DNA from: Bacteroidota bacterium
GTDB taxonomy: Bacteria; Bacteroidota; Bacteroidia; Bacteroidales; VadinHA17
DNA: 17,996 bases
NCBI GenBank assembly: GCA_030631445.1
Contig: DAOVLD010000008.1
Coordinates: 1 to 17,996 of the forward strand
Direction of reading: 5' to 3'
Shown here: piece after piece, positions 7,520-14,979 of the stretch
How the letters are laid out: every line of letters begins with the position of its first letter
Numbering within the stretch: position 1 is the stretch's first letter
The notes under the pieces: generated by a model
The model's database searches: none
What the model was told of the DNA's origin: nothing
What the model saw: only the letters and a program-made list of their open reading frames with translations
Translations under genes and position numbers: made by a program

Positions 7520-7560
7520 AATGCATATAAAAAAATGTTTTTATATGCATTAAATTTTTT
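7520..7560 (+). promoter_or_regulatory. Leader hairpin with T-run, possible attenuator of korAB
   Basis: A 14-bp perfect stem: A plus ATGCATATAAAAA (7520-7533) pairs with TTTTTATATGCAT plus T (7538-7551) around a 4-nt loop AATG. A TAAA spacer and six T (7555-7560) follow. The layout is that of an intrinsic terminator, but it lies downstream of the likely korA promoter and ends 43 bp before the korA ATG. It could be an attenuator or mRNA-stabilising hairpin. The stem is AT-rich, so stability is moderate. Confidence 0.5.
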
Positions 7561-7603
7561 CCAAAACCGAACTGAATCATATAACATAATAAATATTTAA
7601 ATC

Positions 7604-9457
7604 ATGAATAAAAAAACCAAAGTCGTTGAACGCGATGAAATGGTTATTAGGTTCTCCGGAGACTCTGGTGATGGAATGCAGCTCACTGGAACCCTCTTTT
7701 CGAATACAGCTGCTTTATTCGGTAACTACATGTCAACATTCCCCGATTATCCATCAGAGATCCGTGCACCTTCAGGTACTGTGGGAGGAGTTTCCGGATT
7801 TCAGGTTCATGTCGGACATTCGAAGGTGAAAACTCCCGGAGATCTTGCTGATGTTTTGGTATCGATGAATCCAGCTGCTCTTAAAGCAAATACAAAATGG
7901 GTCAAGCAGGGAGGCGTGATTATTCTTGATGTTGACAATTTTGATGAAAAAGGAATTAAAAAAGCAGGGTATGATTCAAATCCAATTGGTAAGGAATTTT
8001 TAGACAGCTTCATGGTAGTTGAAGCCCCGATCACCAGTCTGACTAAAGAGGCACTCAAGGATATAGATCTCGACAGAAAAAGTATCTTACGAACAAAGAA
8101 CATGTTCGCTTTGGGGATGGTCTACTGGCTATTCGGTAAATCGCTTGATTATACGGAAAACTTTTTTAAGGAGAAATTCAGGAATAAACCCATGGTCATT
8201 GAAGCCAATAAAAAAGTGCTTAAAGCCGGCTACTATTATGCTGAAACTATGGAGGCTTTATGCCCTTATAATATTAGTCGGGCTGAAGTAAAAAAGGGAA
8301 GATATCGTAATATCAATGGAAATACTGCTATAGCCTGGGGAGTCCTTGCTGCTGCGGAGAAAGCCGGACTGAACGTGTATGTTGGTTCTTATCCTATAAC
8401 TCCGGCTACCGGTATTCTGGAAGATGTGGCGCTTAGACGTGACCTGGGTGCTATTACTTTTCAGGCTGAGGATGAAATTGCGGGAATATGTACAACTATA
8501 GGAGCAAGTTTTGCAGGGAAGCTTGGTGTAACAACAACTTCAGGTCCCGGACTGGCTTTAAAATCTGAAGCTATAGGCCTGGCAGTGATGACTGAACTTC
8601 CAATTGTAATTGTTAATGTGCAAAGAGGTGGCCCTTCAACAGGATTGCCCACAAAAACCGAGCAGGCTGATCTCTGGCAGGTATTATATGGCAGGCATGG
8701 TGAATGCCCGGTAGTGGTTTTAGCTGCAAGCACTCCTTCTAATTGTTTTAAATATGCATTTGAAGCTGCAAAGATCGCCCTTGAACATATGACCCCGGTT
8801 ATATTAATGTCAGATGGTTTTCTGGCTAATGGAACTGAATCATGGAGAATCCCCAAAATGGCTGATTATCCTGATATTAAACCTCCTATTGTAAAAGAAG
8901 ACACAAAAAACTGGGAGCCTTATAAAAGAGATAATAAAAGGCTTGCACGAACATGGGCACTGCCTGGCACAAAGGGTCTGGAACATAGAATAGGCGGGTT
9001 GGAAAAAGATGCTCTTACGGGTAATGTTTCACATGATCCTGAGAATCATGAGAAAATGATAAGAATAAGAGATGAAAAAGTCGAAAAGGTCGTTAATTTT
9101 ATTCCTGATCTTGAGGTGGAAGGGGGTAAAGAGGGTGATCTTCTTGTTGTTGGATGGGGCGGTACATACGGACACCTTATTACAGTAGTAAATGAATTGA
9201 GGGAAGAGGGAAAAAAAGTCAGTCTTGCCCACTTTAATTACATCCGGCCACTTCCAAGAAATACCAGAGATGTTTTTAGAAAATTTAAGAAAATAGTAGT
9301 TTGTGAATTGAACCTGGGCCAATTTGCTGATTATCTAAGAATGAAATACCAGGAAATCAAGTTCAACCAGTATAATAAGATACAGGGACTTCCTTTTACT
9401 GTGATTGAACTAAAAAAGAACATCAATAAAATTCTGGAGGATAAATCAAATGTCTGA
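7604..9457 (+). CDS. korA: 2-oxoacid:ferredoxin oxidoreductase, fused gamma-alpha subunit (likely 2-oxoglutarate)
   Basis: A 617-residue subunit of a thiamine-diphosphate and iron-sulfur enzyme that oxidatively decarboxylates 2-oxoacids to acyl-CoA with ferredoxin, or runs in reverse. Residues 11 to about 200 are the gamma domain (MVIRFSGDSGDGMQLTG, then PSEIRAPSGTVGGVSGFQVH). From about 235 comes the alpha pyrimidine-binding domain with VYVGSYPITPATGILEDV, FQAEDEIAGI, TTTSGPGLALKSEAIG and NVQRGGPSTGLPTKTEQADL. A C-terminal transketolase-C-like domain (GDLLVVGWGGTYGH) ends with NLGQFADYLR. The gamma-alpha fusion paired with a separate beta subunit is the common two-subunit KorAB form; 2-oxoglutarate is the likely substrate, other 2-oxoacids are possible. 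The gene overlaps korB by 8 bp. No ferredoxin gene is adjacent. Confidence 0.93.
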   Translation: MNKKTKVVERDEMVIRFSGDSGDGMQLTGTLFSNTAALFGNYMSTFPDYPSEIRAPSGTVGGVSGFQVHVGHSKVKTPGDLADVLVSMNPAALKANTKWVKQGGVIILDVDNFDEKGIKKAGYDSNPIGKEFLDSFMVVEAPITSLTKEALKDIDLDRKSILRTKNMFALGMVYWLFGKSLDYTENFFKEKFRNKPMVIEANKKVLKAGYYYAETMEALCPYNISRAEVKKGRYRNINGNTAIAWGVLAAAEKAGLNVYVGSYPITPATGILEDVALRRDLGAITFQAEDEIAGICTTIGASFAGKLGVTTTSGPGLALKSEAIGLAVMTELPIVIVNVQRGGPSTGLPTKTEQADLWQVLYGRHGECPVVVLAASTPSNCFKYAFEAAKIALEHMTPVILMSDGFLANGTESWRIPKMADYPDIKPPIVKEDTKNWEPYKRDNKRLARTWALPGTKGLEHRIGGLEKDALTGNVSHDPENHEKMIRIRDEKVEKVVNFIPDLEVEGGKEGDLLVVGWGGTYGHLITVVNELREEGKKVSLAHFNYIRPLPRNTRDVFRKFKKIVVCELNLGQFADYLRMKYQEIKFNQYNKIQGLPFTVIELKKNINKILEDKSNV

Positions 9458-10466
9458 CACAACACATAAACTCACAGTTAAAGATCTGAAGAGTGATCAG
9501 GATGCCCGCTGGTGCCCGGGATGTGGAGATCATGCTGTTATGAATGCGATTCAGCGTGCTCTGATTGAATTGGATATTCCAAAAGAAGATTTTGTTTTTG
9601 TTTCAGGTATAGGTTGTTCATCCCGTTTTCCATATTATATGGATACTTATGGATTTCATGGAATTCATGGACGGGCTTCGGCTATTGCCACCGGCATAAA
9701 AATTGCCAATCCCGAACTAAGTGTATGGCAAATTACAGGTGATGGAGATGCCCTTGCTATTGGAGGGAATCATTTTATTCATACTATCCGGAGAAATGTT
9801 GATATAAATATCATACTTTTTAATAATCAGATATATGGTCTTACCAAAGGACAATATTCACCTACCTCCTTTAAGGGTTTGGTAACAAAAACATCACCAT
9901 ACGGAACAGTCGAAGAACCTTTTCATCCGGGAGAACTTGTAATTGGTGCTCAGGGAAAATTCTTTGCCAGGACAATTGACAGTAACGTGAAACTATCTAC
10001 AGAAATTTATATCGAAGCAGGCAGGCATAATAGCACAAGTGTTGTTGAGGTACTTCAGAATTGTGTTATCTACAATGATAAAATTTATGGTTATCTTACT
10101 GATAAAGATGAGAAAGAAAACAGACAAATAATTCTGCACCATAATGAACCAATGATCTTTGGGAAAGATAGCGATAAAGGTATCATATGTAAAGATAATA
10201 AATTGAAAGTAGTGAATATTGGTGAAAATGGGATAACCAAAGATGATATTTTGGTCCATAATGCAAAAGAAATAAATCCGGGAATACACCTGATGATTGC
10301 AAACATGCATTATCCTGACTATCCTGTTGCTCTTGGCATTATCAGAAGCGTTGACGCCCAAACATATGATTATGATGTAAACCATCAGATGGAGGAAATA
10401 AGAGCAAAAGCGAAGATTAAGTGTGTTGATGATCTGTTGAATAGCGGAAATACATGGGAATTATAA
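9450..10466 (+). CDS. korB: 2-oxoacid:ferredoxin oxidoreductase, beta subunit (likely 2-oxoglutarate)
   Basis: A 338-residue thiamine-diphosphate-binding subunit. RWCPGCGDH gives Cys22 and Cys25, GIGCSSR gives Cys56 and VLQNCVIYND gives Cys205. These four are the expected ligands of the single [4Fe-4S] cluster in two-subunit enzymes. The ThDP/Mg motif is WQITGDGDALAIGGNHF (93-109) with GDGD at 97-100 and a downstream NNQIYGLTKGQ. The start overlaps the korA stop by 8 bp and has one of the few clear Shine-Dalgarno sequences here (GGAGG, 9436-9440, 9 nt before the ATG), which fixes the start. Partner: KorA. The complex passes electrons to ferredoxin in the cytoplasm. An intrinsic terminator follows. 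Confidence 0.94.
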   Translation: MSDTTHKLTVKDLKSDQDARWCPGCGDHAVMNAIQRALIELDIPKEDFVFVSGIGCSSRFPYYMDTYGFHGIHGRASAIATGIKIANPELSVWQITGDGDALAIGGNHFIHTIRRNVDINIILFNNQIYGLTKGQYSPTSFKGLVTKTSPYGTVEEPFHPGELVIGAQGKFFARTIDSNVKLSTEIYIEAGRHNSTSVVEVLQNCVIYNDKIYGYLTDKDEKENRQIILHHNEPMIFGKDSDKGIICKDNKLKVVNIGENGITKDDILVHNAKEINPGIHLMIANMHYPDYPVALGIIRSVDAQTYDYDVNHQMEEIRAKAKIKCVDDLLNSGNTWEL

Positions 10467-10493
10467 AAAATAATACTGAGGGAATTTAAAAAG

Positions 10494-10520
10494 CTGTCTC
10501 AAACCGGAGGCAGTTTTTTT
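10494..10520 (+). terminator. Intrinsic terminator of korAB
   Basis: CTGTCTC (10494-10500) pairs with GAGGCAG (10507-10513, one G-U pair) around a 6-nt loop, followed by seven T (10514-10520). It begins 28 bp after the korB stop. Confidence 0.85.
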
Positions 10521-10532
10521 ATTCACACAATG

Positions 10533-10679
10533 GTCGTACTATAGTAATCTGATTGTCATACAATAGTCATACGTTTGTTAATAAAGAAGTCATTAAGTGG
10601 TCATTAAGTCGTCGTTCCTAAATATAATCACGTGATTAAAGCAGTGATTAATCACGTGATTAATAACGTAATTAAATAA
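10533..10679 (+). promoter_or_regulatory. Phased 11-12-bp repeat array: tandem Pho-box-like direct repeats followed by CACGTG palindromes
   Basis: From 10533, units starting GTC/GTG/GTA/GTT recur about every 11 bp, then every 12 bp. Part one includes GTCGTACTATA (10533), GTCATACAATA (10555), GTCATACGTTT (10566), GTCATTAAGTG (10589), GTCATTAAGTC (10600) and GTCGTTCCTAA (10611). Part two has four 12-bp units: GTGATTAAAGCA (10632), GTGATTAATCAC (10644), GTGATTAATAAC (10656), GTAATTAAATAA (10668). Part two also forms perfect palindromes: TAATCACGTGATTA (10625-10638) and an 18-bp one centred between 10655 and 10656. Two TGTCATA-like 7-mers each followed by 4 AT-rich bases are the layout of PhoB-type (OmpR-family) operators. 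The array is 268 bp upstream of the receiver/ATP-grasp gene. Binding by a regulator is inference; a decayed tandem repeat is the alternative. Confidence 0.55.
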
Positions 10680-10946
10680 ATATATTCTAATTAAAAAATA
10701 TATTATATCCGTTCTTACAAATAAACTCATCAACAAATCAACAAATAAGCTTTTCGATACTGTATCATAAGAAAGTTATTGCAGCGGCGAATTCATCAGC
10801 TTTATTTGATCTTGATTATTTTGAAATATTTACTTGTCAGGTTACCATGAATAGTAAAAGCAATTAGGCATTCTGAAAGAAATCAGTTATTTTTATTAAT
10901 AATTGTTTATCTGTTTTCATGTATAAACTAATTACCAGGAATAACG
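10680..10946. other. Remainder of the 480-bp gap before the receiver/ATP-grasp gene
   Basis: AT-rich, non-coding on both strands as far as can be seen. It contains one tandem 8-bp duplication (CAACAAAT at 10731-10738 and 10739-10746). No good TAnnTTTG promoter element was found; near misses such as TTATTTTG around 10816 are not convincing. The long untranslated stretch could be leader RNA if the promoter lies next to the repeat array. Confidence 0.5.
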
Positions 10947-13900
10947 ATGAGTAAAGATAATAACCAAAAACAAATCATTAACCCTGAATGTATTGGCAAG
11001 AAGGGGATGTTAGAATCTTATGGGTTTAATTTCAGTGATACCTCCTTTGATTTACTGATGCAAACCCGGATTCATAAAGTGTTATTAGTTTGTAGTAATT
11101 ATGATTCTTTTATGCTCGAGGAAGATGGAAGGATTGATGAACAGATATTTATTGAATATGTATCTCTGAATTTGCGGTATCCGCCGGTTTTTATTCTGGT
11201 CGATTCTGAAGAGAAAGCCTTTCAGCGATTGAAGGAAGAAAATATTGATCTTGTTATTACAATGTGGGGCAAAGGTGATATGGATATTTTTGAATTGGGC
11301 AGGCAAATAAAGAGAGCCTATGAAAACATTCCAATTGTTGTCCTAACATATTTTTCGAGGGAAATGTCGGTGCGTATCAATAAAGAAGACCTGAGTGCCA
11401 TTGATTATATTTTTTGCTGGCTTGGTAATGCTAATCTGCTGTTGGCAATAATTAAGCTTATTGAAGATAAGATGAACGCTGAACATGACATTGTTAAAAT
11501 AGGTGTTCAGGCTATCATTCTTGTTGAAAATTCTATTCGGTTTGTATCCTCTTACTTGCCCAATCTGTATACGATTATTCTTAATCAGTCAAAAGAGTTT
11601 CAGCAGGAAGCCCTGAATGAGCACCAGGTTATGATGAGAATGAGAGGCAGACCAAAGATCCTGCTTGCAACTACATTTGAGGAAGCCATAGAATTATATA
11701 ATAAATATAAATATAATGTTCTTGGTATTATTTCAGATATTAGCTTTAATCGAAAAGGCAGAAGGGATATTGAAGCAGGGATCAGATTATGTAAACTTGT
11801 TAAGCAAGACATTGTGAACATGCCATTTGTTCTACAGTCTTCTAACAATAAGTATGAGAAGATTGCAAAAGAAATGAATGTGGATTTCTTATACAAGTAT
11901 TCAAAAAACCTTTCAATTGAACTACGGAATTTCATAATACAAAATCTGGCTTTTGGTCCTTTTATTTTCCGTGATCCTGTTACGAAAAAGGAAATTGCAA
12001 GAACTGCTAACCTCCAGGATTTCCAACAGGTTCTTCTGAGTATCCCTGATAATAGCCTTGAATACCATACAAGCCGTGATCATTTTTCAAAATGGCTGAA
12101 TGCAAGAGCATTATTCCCAATTGCACAAATGTTCAAGTATTTGAACAAGGACGATTTCAGCTCGCTTGATGAGATGAGGAAATTTCTGGACATGACTATT
12201 TCCTGTTTCCGTTTTGGTAAGGGGCGTGGGGTAATTGCAAAATTTGAGAAGGCTACATATGATAAGTATTCGGTTTTTTCACGAATAGGTGAGGACTCAA
12301 TCGGAGGTAAAGCAAGGGGGCTTGCTTTTATTAGTTCCCTTATTAAGGAGAAAAAACTTTTCAATAAATATAAGAATGTTGTGATTGTTATTCCAAGGAC
12401 AGTTGTTTTGAGCACAGATGTCTTTGATGAGTTTATGGAAAATAATGATCTATACAAAATTGGATTATCTGATCTTACTGATGATGAGATACTTCAATAT
12501 TTTACCAAAGCTGAATTACCCGGTTGGATTTACCAGGATATATATGCTTTTCTTAAGGTATCGAAAAATATACCCATTGCTGTAAGGTCTTCAAGTAAAT
12601 TGGAAGATTCACATTACCAACCGTTTGCCGGCATTTACTCCACCTACATGATTCCTTCGCATCATGATAGCAAGGTGATGGTTGCAAAGCTTGCTGATGC
12701 CATTAAACAGGTATATGCTTCGGTTTATTTCAAGAGCAGCAAAGCATATATGACAGCAACAGCTAACGTTATTGATGAAGAAAAAATGGGAATAATATTA
12801 CAGGAGGTTTGTGGAAATCAATATAGCAATCGATTCTATCCTATAATTTCAGGTGTGGCAAGGTCACTTAATTTCTATCCTATCGGATCTGAAAAGCCTG
12901 AAGATGGAATCGCCAATGTTGCAATGGGACTCGGTAAGCTGGTTGTGGATGGTGGTGCTACTATTCGCTTTTCTCCAAAATACCCTCGTAAAATTCTTCA
13001 GTTATCAACACCGGAATTGGCATTGAGAGAATCACAAAAAGAATTTTACGCGCTTGATTTGAATATGGATAGTTTTGTTCCTTCAACTGATGATGGAGTT
13101 AATATCCTTAGTTTACCTGTCAGGGAAGCAAAAAATGATAATACTCTGAAATGGGTGGCTTCAACATTCGATTTTGAGAATAGTATTCTGCGGAATGGAT
13201 ATTCCGGCTCAGGTAAACCGGTAATAACGTTTTCCAATATTCTGGAACACAATTCATTTCCTCTGGCTGAGATACTTAAGGATATTCTTGAGACTGGTCA
13301 AAGTCAGATGAATAACCCTATCGAGATAGAATTTGCTGTAAATATGGATACTCCTGAAGGATCTCCTAAAGAGTTTAGTTTTTTACAGATAAGGCCGATA
13401 GTTAGTGATGAACAATTTGATTCTATTATTCTTGATGATGTAAAGAGTGAAGACACACTCATTATTTCTGATTCTGCTCTGGGAAATGGAGTTCTAAAAG
13501 GAATTCGTGATCTTGTATATGTTAAACCCGGTGCTTTTGATGCCTCTTTTAACGAAAAGATAGCCGATGACATTGATAAACTAAATACTAAGTTTGCCGG
13601 TGAAGGTAAGAACTACATTCTAACAGGTCCCGGGCGATGGGGCTCAACTGATCATTGGCTGGGTATACCTACAAAATGGACCCAGATATCACAGGCAAGG
13701 GTAATCGTTGAATCGGGATTGAAAAACTACAGGATCGATCCAAGCCAGGGAACACATTTCTTTCAGAATCTTACATCATTCAGGGTGGGATATTTTACCA
13801 TAAATCCTTTTATGGATGATGGTTATTATGATATTAAATTTCTGGATAGCATGGAAGCCGTATATGAAGATGACTTTATACGCCATATAAAGTTTACTGA

Positions 13901-13985
13901 TCCTCTGCTTATTGTTGTTGACGGAAAAAACAGGAAGGGTGTTATTTTTAAACCTGGAAAGGGAAAAATAAATAAGGATTCATGA
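10947..13985 (+). CDS. Double receiver-like / PEP-synthase-type ATP-grasp (PPDK_N) protein lacking the phosphohistidine domain
   Basis: A 1012-residue cytosolic protein (no signal peptide or membrane segment). Residues 41-175 look like a degenerate receiver: beta-1 reads KVLLVCSNYD instead of an acidic pair, and the phosphoacceptor place in DLVITMWGKG has no Asp. Residues about 186-330 are a second receiver-like domain that keeps Asp264 (SDISF), Ser298/299 (QSSN) and Lys317 (LYKYS). A linker holds HFSKWLNARALFPIAQMFK (379-397). From about 445 comes the PPDK_N ATP-grasp: IGGKARGLAF (452-461), AVRSSSKLEDSHYQPFAGIY (545-564), PIEIEFAVNMD (791-801), FLQIRPI (812-818). A C-terminal region (to 1012) carries ILTGPGRWGSTDHWLG and PSQGTHFF. 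There is no swivelling phosphohistidine domain and no PEP-binding TIM barrel, so it is not a complete PEP synthase. Substrate unknown. AGGA at 10937-10940 supports the start. Confidence 0.85.
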   Translation: MSKDNNQKQIINPECIGKKGMLESYGFNFSDTSFDLLMQTRIHKVLLVCSNYDSFMLEEDGRIDEQIFIEYVSLNLRYPPVFILVDSEEKAFQRLKEENIDLVITMWGKGDMDIFELGRQIKRAYENIPIVVLTYFSREMSVRINKEDLSAIDYIFCWLGNANLLLAIIKLIEDKMNAEHDIVKIGVQAIILVENSIRFVSSYLPNLYTIILNQSKEFQQEALNEHQVMMRMRGRPKILLATTFEEAIELYNKYKYNVLGIISDISFNRKGRRDIEAGIRLCKLVKQDIVNMPFVLQSSNNKYEKIAKEMNVDFLYKYSKNLSIELRNFIIQNLAFGPFIFRDPVTKKEIARTANLQDFQQVLLSIPDNSLEYHTSRDHFSKWLNARALFPIAQMFKYLNKDDFSSLDEMRKFLDMTISCFRFGKGRGVIAKFEKATYDKYSVFSRIGEDSIGGKARGLAFISSLIKEKKLFNKYKNVVIVIPRTVVLSTDVFDEFMENNDLYKIGLSDLTDDEILQYFTKAELPGWIYQDIYAFLKVSKNIPIAVRSSSKLEDSHYQPFAGIYSTYMIPSHHDSKVMVAKLADAIKQVYASVYFKSSKAYMTATANVIDEEKMGIILQEVCGNQYSNRFYPIISGVARSLNFYPIGSEKPEDGIANVAMGLGKLVVDGGATIRFSPKYPRKILQLSTPELALRESQKEFYALDLNMDSFVPSTDDGVNILSLPVREAKNDNTLKWVASTFDFENSILRNGYSGSGKPVITFSNILEHNSFPLAEILKDILETGQSQMNNPIEIEFAVNMDTPEGSPKEFSFLQIRPIVSDEQFDSIILDDVKSEDTLIISDSALGNGVLKGIRDLVYVKPGAFDASFNEKIADDIDKLNTKFAGEGKNYILTGPGRWGSTDHWLGIPTKWTQISQARVIVESGLKNYRIDPSQGTHFFQNLTSFRVGYFTINPFMDDGYYDIKFLDSMEAVYEDDFIRHIKFTDPLLIVVDGKNRKGVIFKPGKGKINKDS

Positions 13986-14022
13986 CCTGGTGCTTAGATG
14001 CTTCAAAGTTTCAGTCATGAAT
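13978..14022. terminator. Inverted repeat between convergent genes, possible weak bidirectional terminator
   Basis: ATTCATGAC (13978-13986) and GTCATGAAT (14014-14022) are perfectly complementary, with a 27-nt loop. The left arm overlaps the stop of the ATP-grasp gene; the right arm lies 11 bp from the fabD stop. No T-run is present on either strand, so the terminator call is weak. Confidence 0.25.
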
Positions 14023-14033
14023 TGAACTTCCGC

Positions 14034-14909
14034 TCAAGCACTCTGCGTATCTACACTTTGGTCAACTTTTTTAACCAGTCCCTGGAGTACTTTACCCGGA
14101 CCAACTTCAGTGAATGATGAAGCTCCGTCGGTAAGCATGTTTCTAACAGTTTGAGTCCATTTTACCGGTGATGTTAACTGGTCAATTAAGTTCTTCCTTA
14201 TTGTCTGAATATCAGTTGAAGGTTTGGCAGTAGCATTTTGATAAACAGGACAAGCAGGTTCTGAAAAATGTGTTTGTGTGATTGATTTTGTCAATTCATT
14301 TCTTGCAGGTATCATTAAAGGAGAATGAAAAGCTCCCCCAACTTTTAGCTGGATAACCTTCTTAGCTCCATGTTCCCGGAGTTTATCCATTGCTTTTTGA
14401 ATACCGATTAATGATCCGGAGATTACAACCTGACCGGGGCTGTTATAATTTGCAGGAACAACAATATCATCAATTTCGTTACAAACCTGTTCTATCAATT
14501 TATCTTCCATCCCCAGTATTGCTGCCATCGTAGATGGCTCTGCCTCACAGGCTTTTTGCATAGCCATTGCCCGTTTACTAACCAGAGTTAACCCATCTTC
14601 AAATAATAAGGATTTATTGGCCACAAGCGCTGAAAACTCACCAAGAGAATGTCCTGCAACCATGTCAGGTTTAAAATCTTCTCCTAAAGTTGCGGCAAGG
14701 ATTGTCGAATGCAGAAAAATGGCTGGTTGGGTTACCTTAGTTTGCTTCAGATCTTCATCAGTTCCCTCAAACATTATATCTGTAATTCTAAACCCCAGTA
14801 TATTATTAGCTCTCTCAAACATTTCTCTTGCCTGCCCGGAGGTATTGTATAAATCTTTTCCCATTCCAACAAACTGGGCTCCCTGCCCCGGGAATATATA
14901 TGCTTTCAT
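14034..14909 (-). CDS. fabD: Malonyl-CoA:ACP transacylase
   Basis: Transfers malonyl from CoA to acyl carrier protein, starting fatty-acid elongation in the cytosol. With the start at 14909 the protein is 291 residues. It has the classic AYIFPGQGAQFVGMG N-terminus, QPAIF (Gln61), the nucleophile motif GHSLGEFSAL with Ser88, the malonyl-carboxylate Arg113 (SKRAMAMQ), and catalytic His195 in GGAFHSPLM. A start at 14939 would add ten residues (MRKTEKNLTI) and lies in an octamer repeat; Met at 14909 aligns with the family, so it is preferred. No clear ribosome-binding site precedes either. It follows folE by 70 bp on the same strand and may be cotranscribed with it, though the functions are unrelated. 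Confidence 0.94.
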   Translation of the reverse strand: MKAYIFPGQGAQFVGMGKDLYNTSGQAREMFERANNILGFRITDIMFEGTDEDLKQTKVTQPAIFLHSTILAATLGEDFKPDMVAGHSLGEFSALVANKSLLFEDGLTLVSKRAMAMQKACEAEPSTMAAILGMEDKLIEQVCNEIDDIVVPANYNSPGQVVISGSLIGIQKAMDKLREHGAKKVIQLKVGGAFHSPLMIPARNELTKSITQTHFSEPACPVYQNATAKPSTDIQTIRKNLIDQLTSPVKWTQTVRNMLTDGASSFTEVGPGKVLQGLVKKVDQSVDTQSA

Positions 14910-14933
14910 AATTGTAAGATTTTTTTCGGTTTT

Positions 14934-14973
14934 CCTCATTACCTCATCACCTCATTACCTCATCACTGCCTCA
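14934..14973. repeat. Octanucleotide tandem array between folE and fabD
   Basis: Read on the + strand: CCTCATTA, CCTCATCA, CCTCATTA, CCTCATCA, CTGCCTCA, that is, four 8-bp units (a 16-bp unit twice) plus a degenerate fifth. On the coding (minus) strand the units read TAATGAGG and TGATGAGG, so each carries an ATG and a GAGG purine run. One of them supplies the spurious upstream fabD start at 14939. Confidence 0.8.
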
Positions 14974-14979
14974 CAATAA

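Larger units (their letters stand above)
7243..7603. other. Intergenic gap of 361 bp between murI and korA
   Basis: Contents, listed separately: the short copy of the hairpin repeat (7264-7327), a -7 promoter element (7454-7461) and a long hairpin with T-run (7520-7560). A 23-codon frame starts at the ATG that ends the repeat (7328-7399). It is hydrophobic but has no recognisable motif, and I do not call it a gene. Nothing else stands out. Confidence 0.7.

Noticed and set aside
8461..8856. 131-codon open frame on the minus strand inside korA
   Set aside because: It is fully antisense to conserved catalytic parts of KorA, has no recognisable domain and no start signals; it reflects codon bias of the real gene.
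9993..10385. 130-codon open frame on the minus strand inside korB
   Set aside because: It is antisense to korB, rich in isoleucine and cysteine from reverse reading, with no motif.
10947..13985. Annotation as a complete phosphoenolpyruvate synthase
   Set aside because: The ATP-grasp domain is clear, but the phosphohistidine swivel and the PEP/pyruvate-binding barrel are absent, so PEP synthesis by this protein alone is unlikely.
14910..14939. Ten extra N-terminal residues for FabD
   Set aside because: The upstream ATG lies in an octamer repeat and MRKTEKNLTI is not part of the family; Met at 14909 begins the conserved AYIFPGQG.
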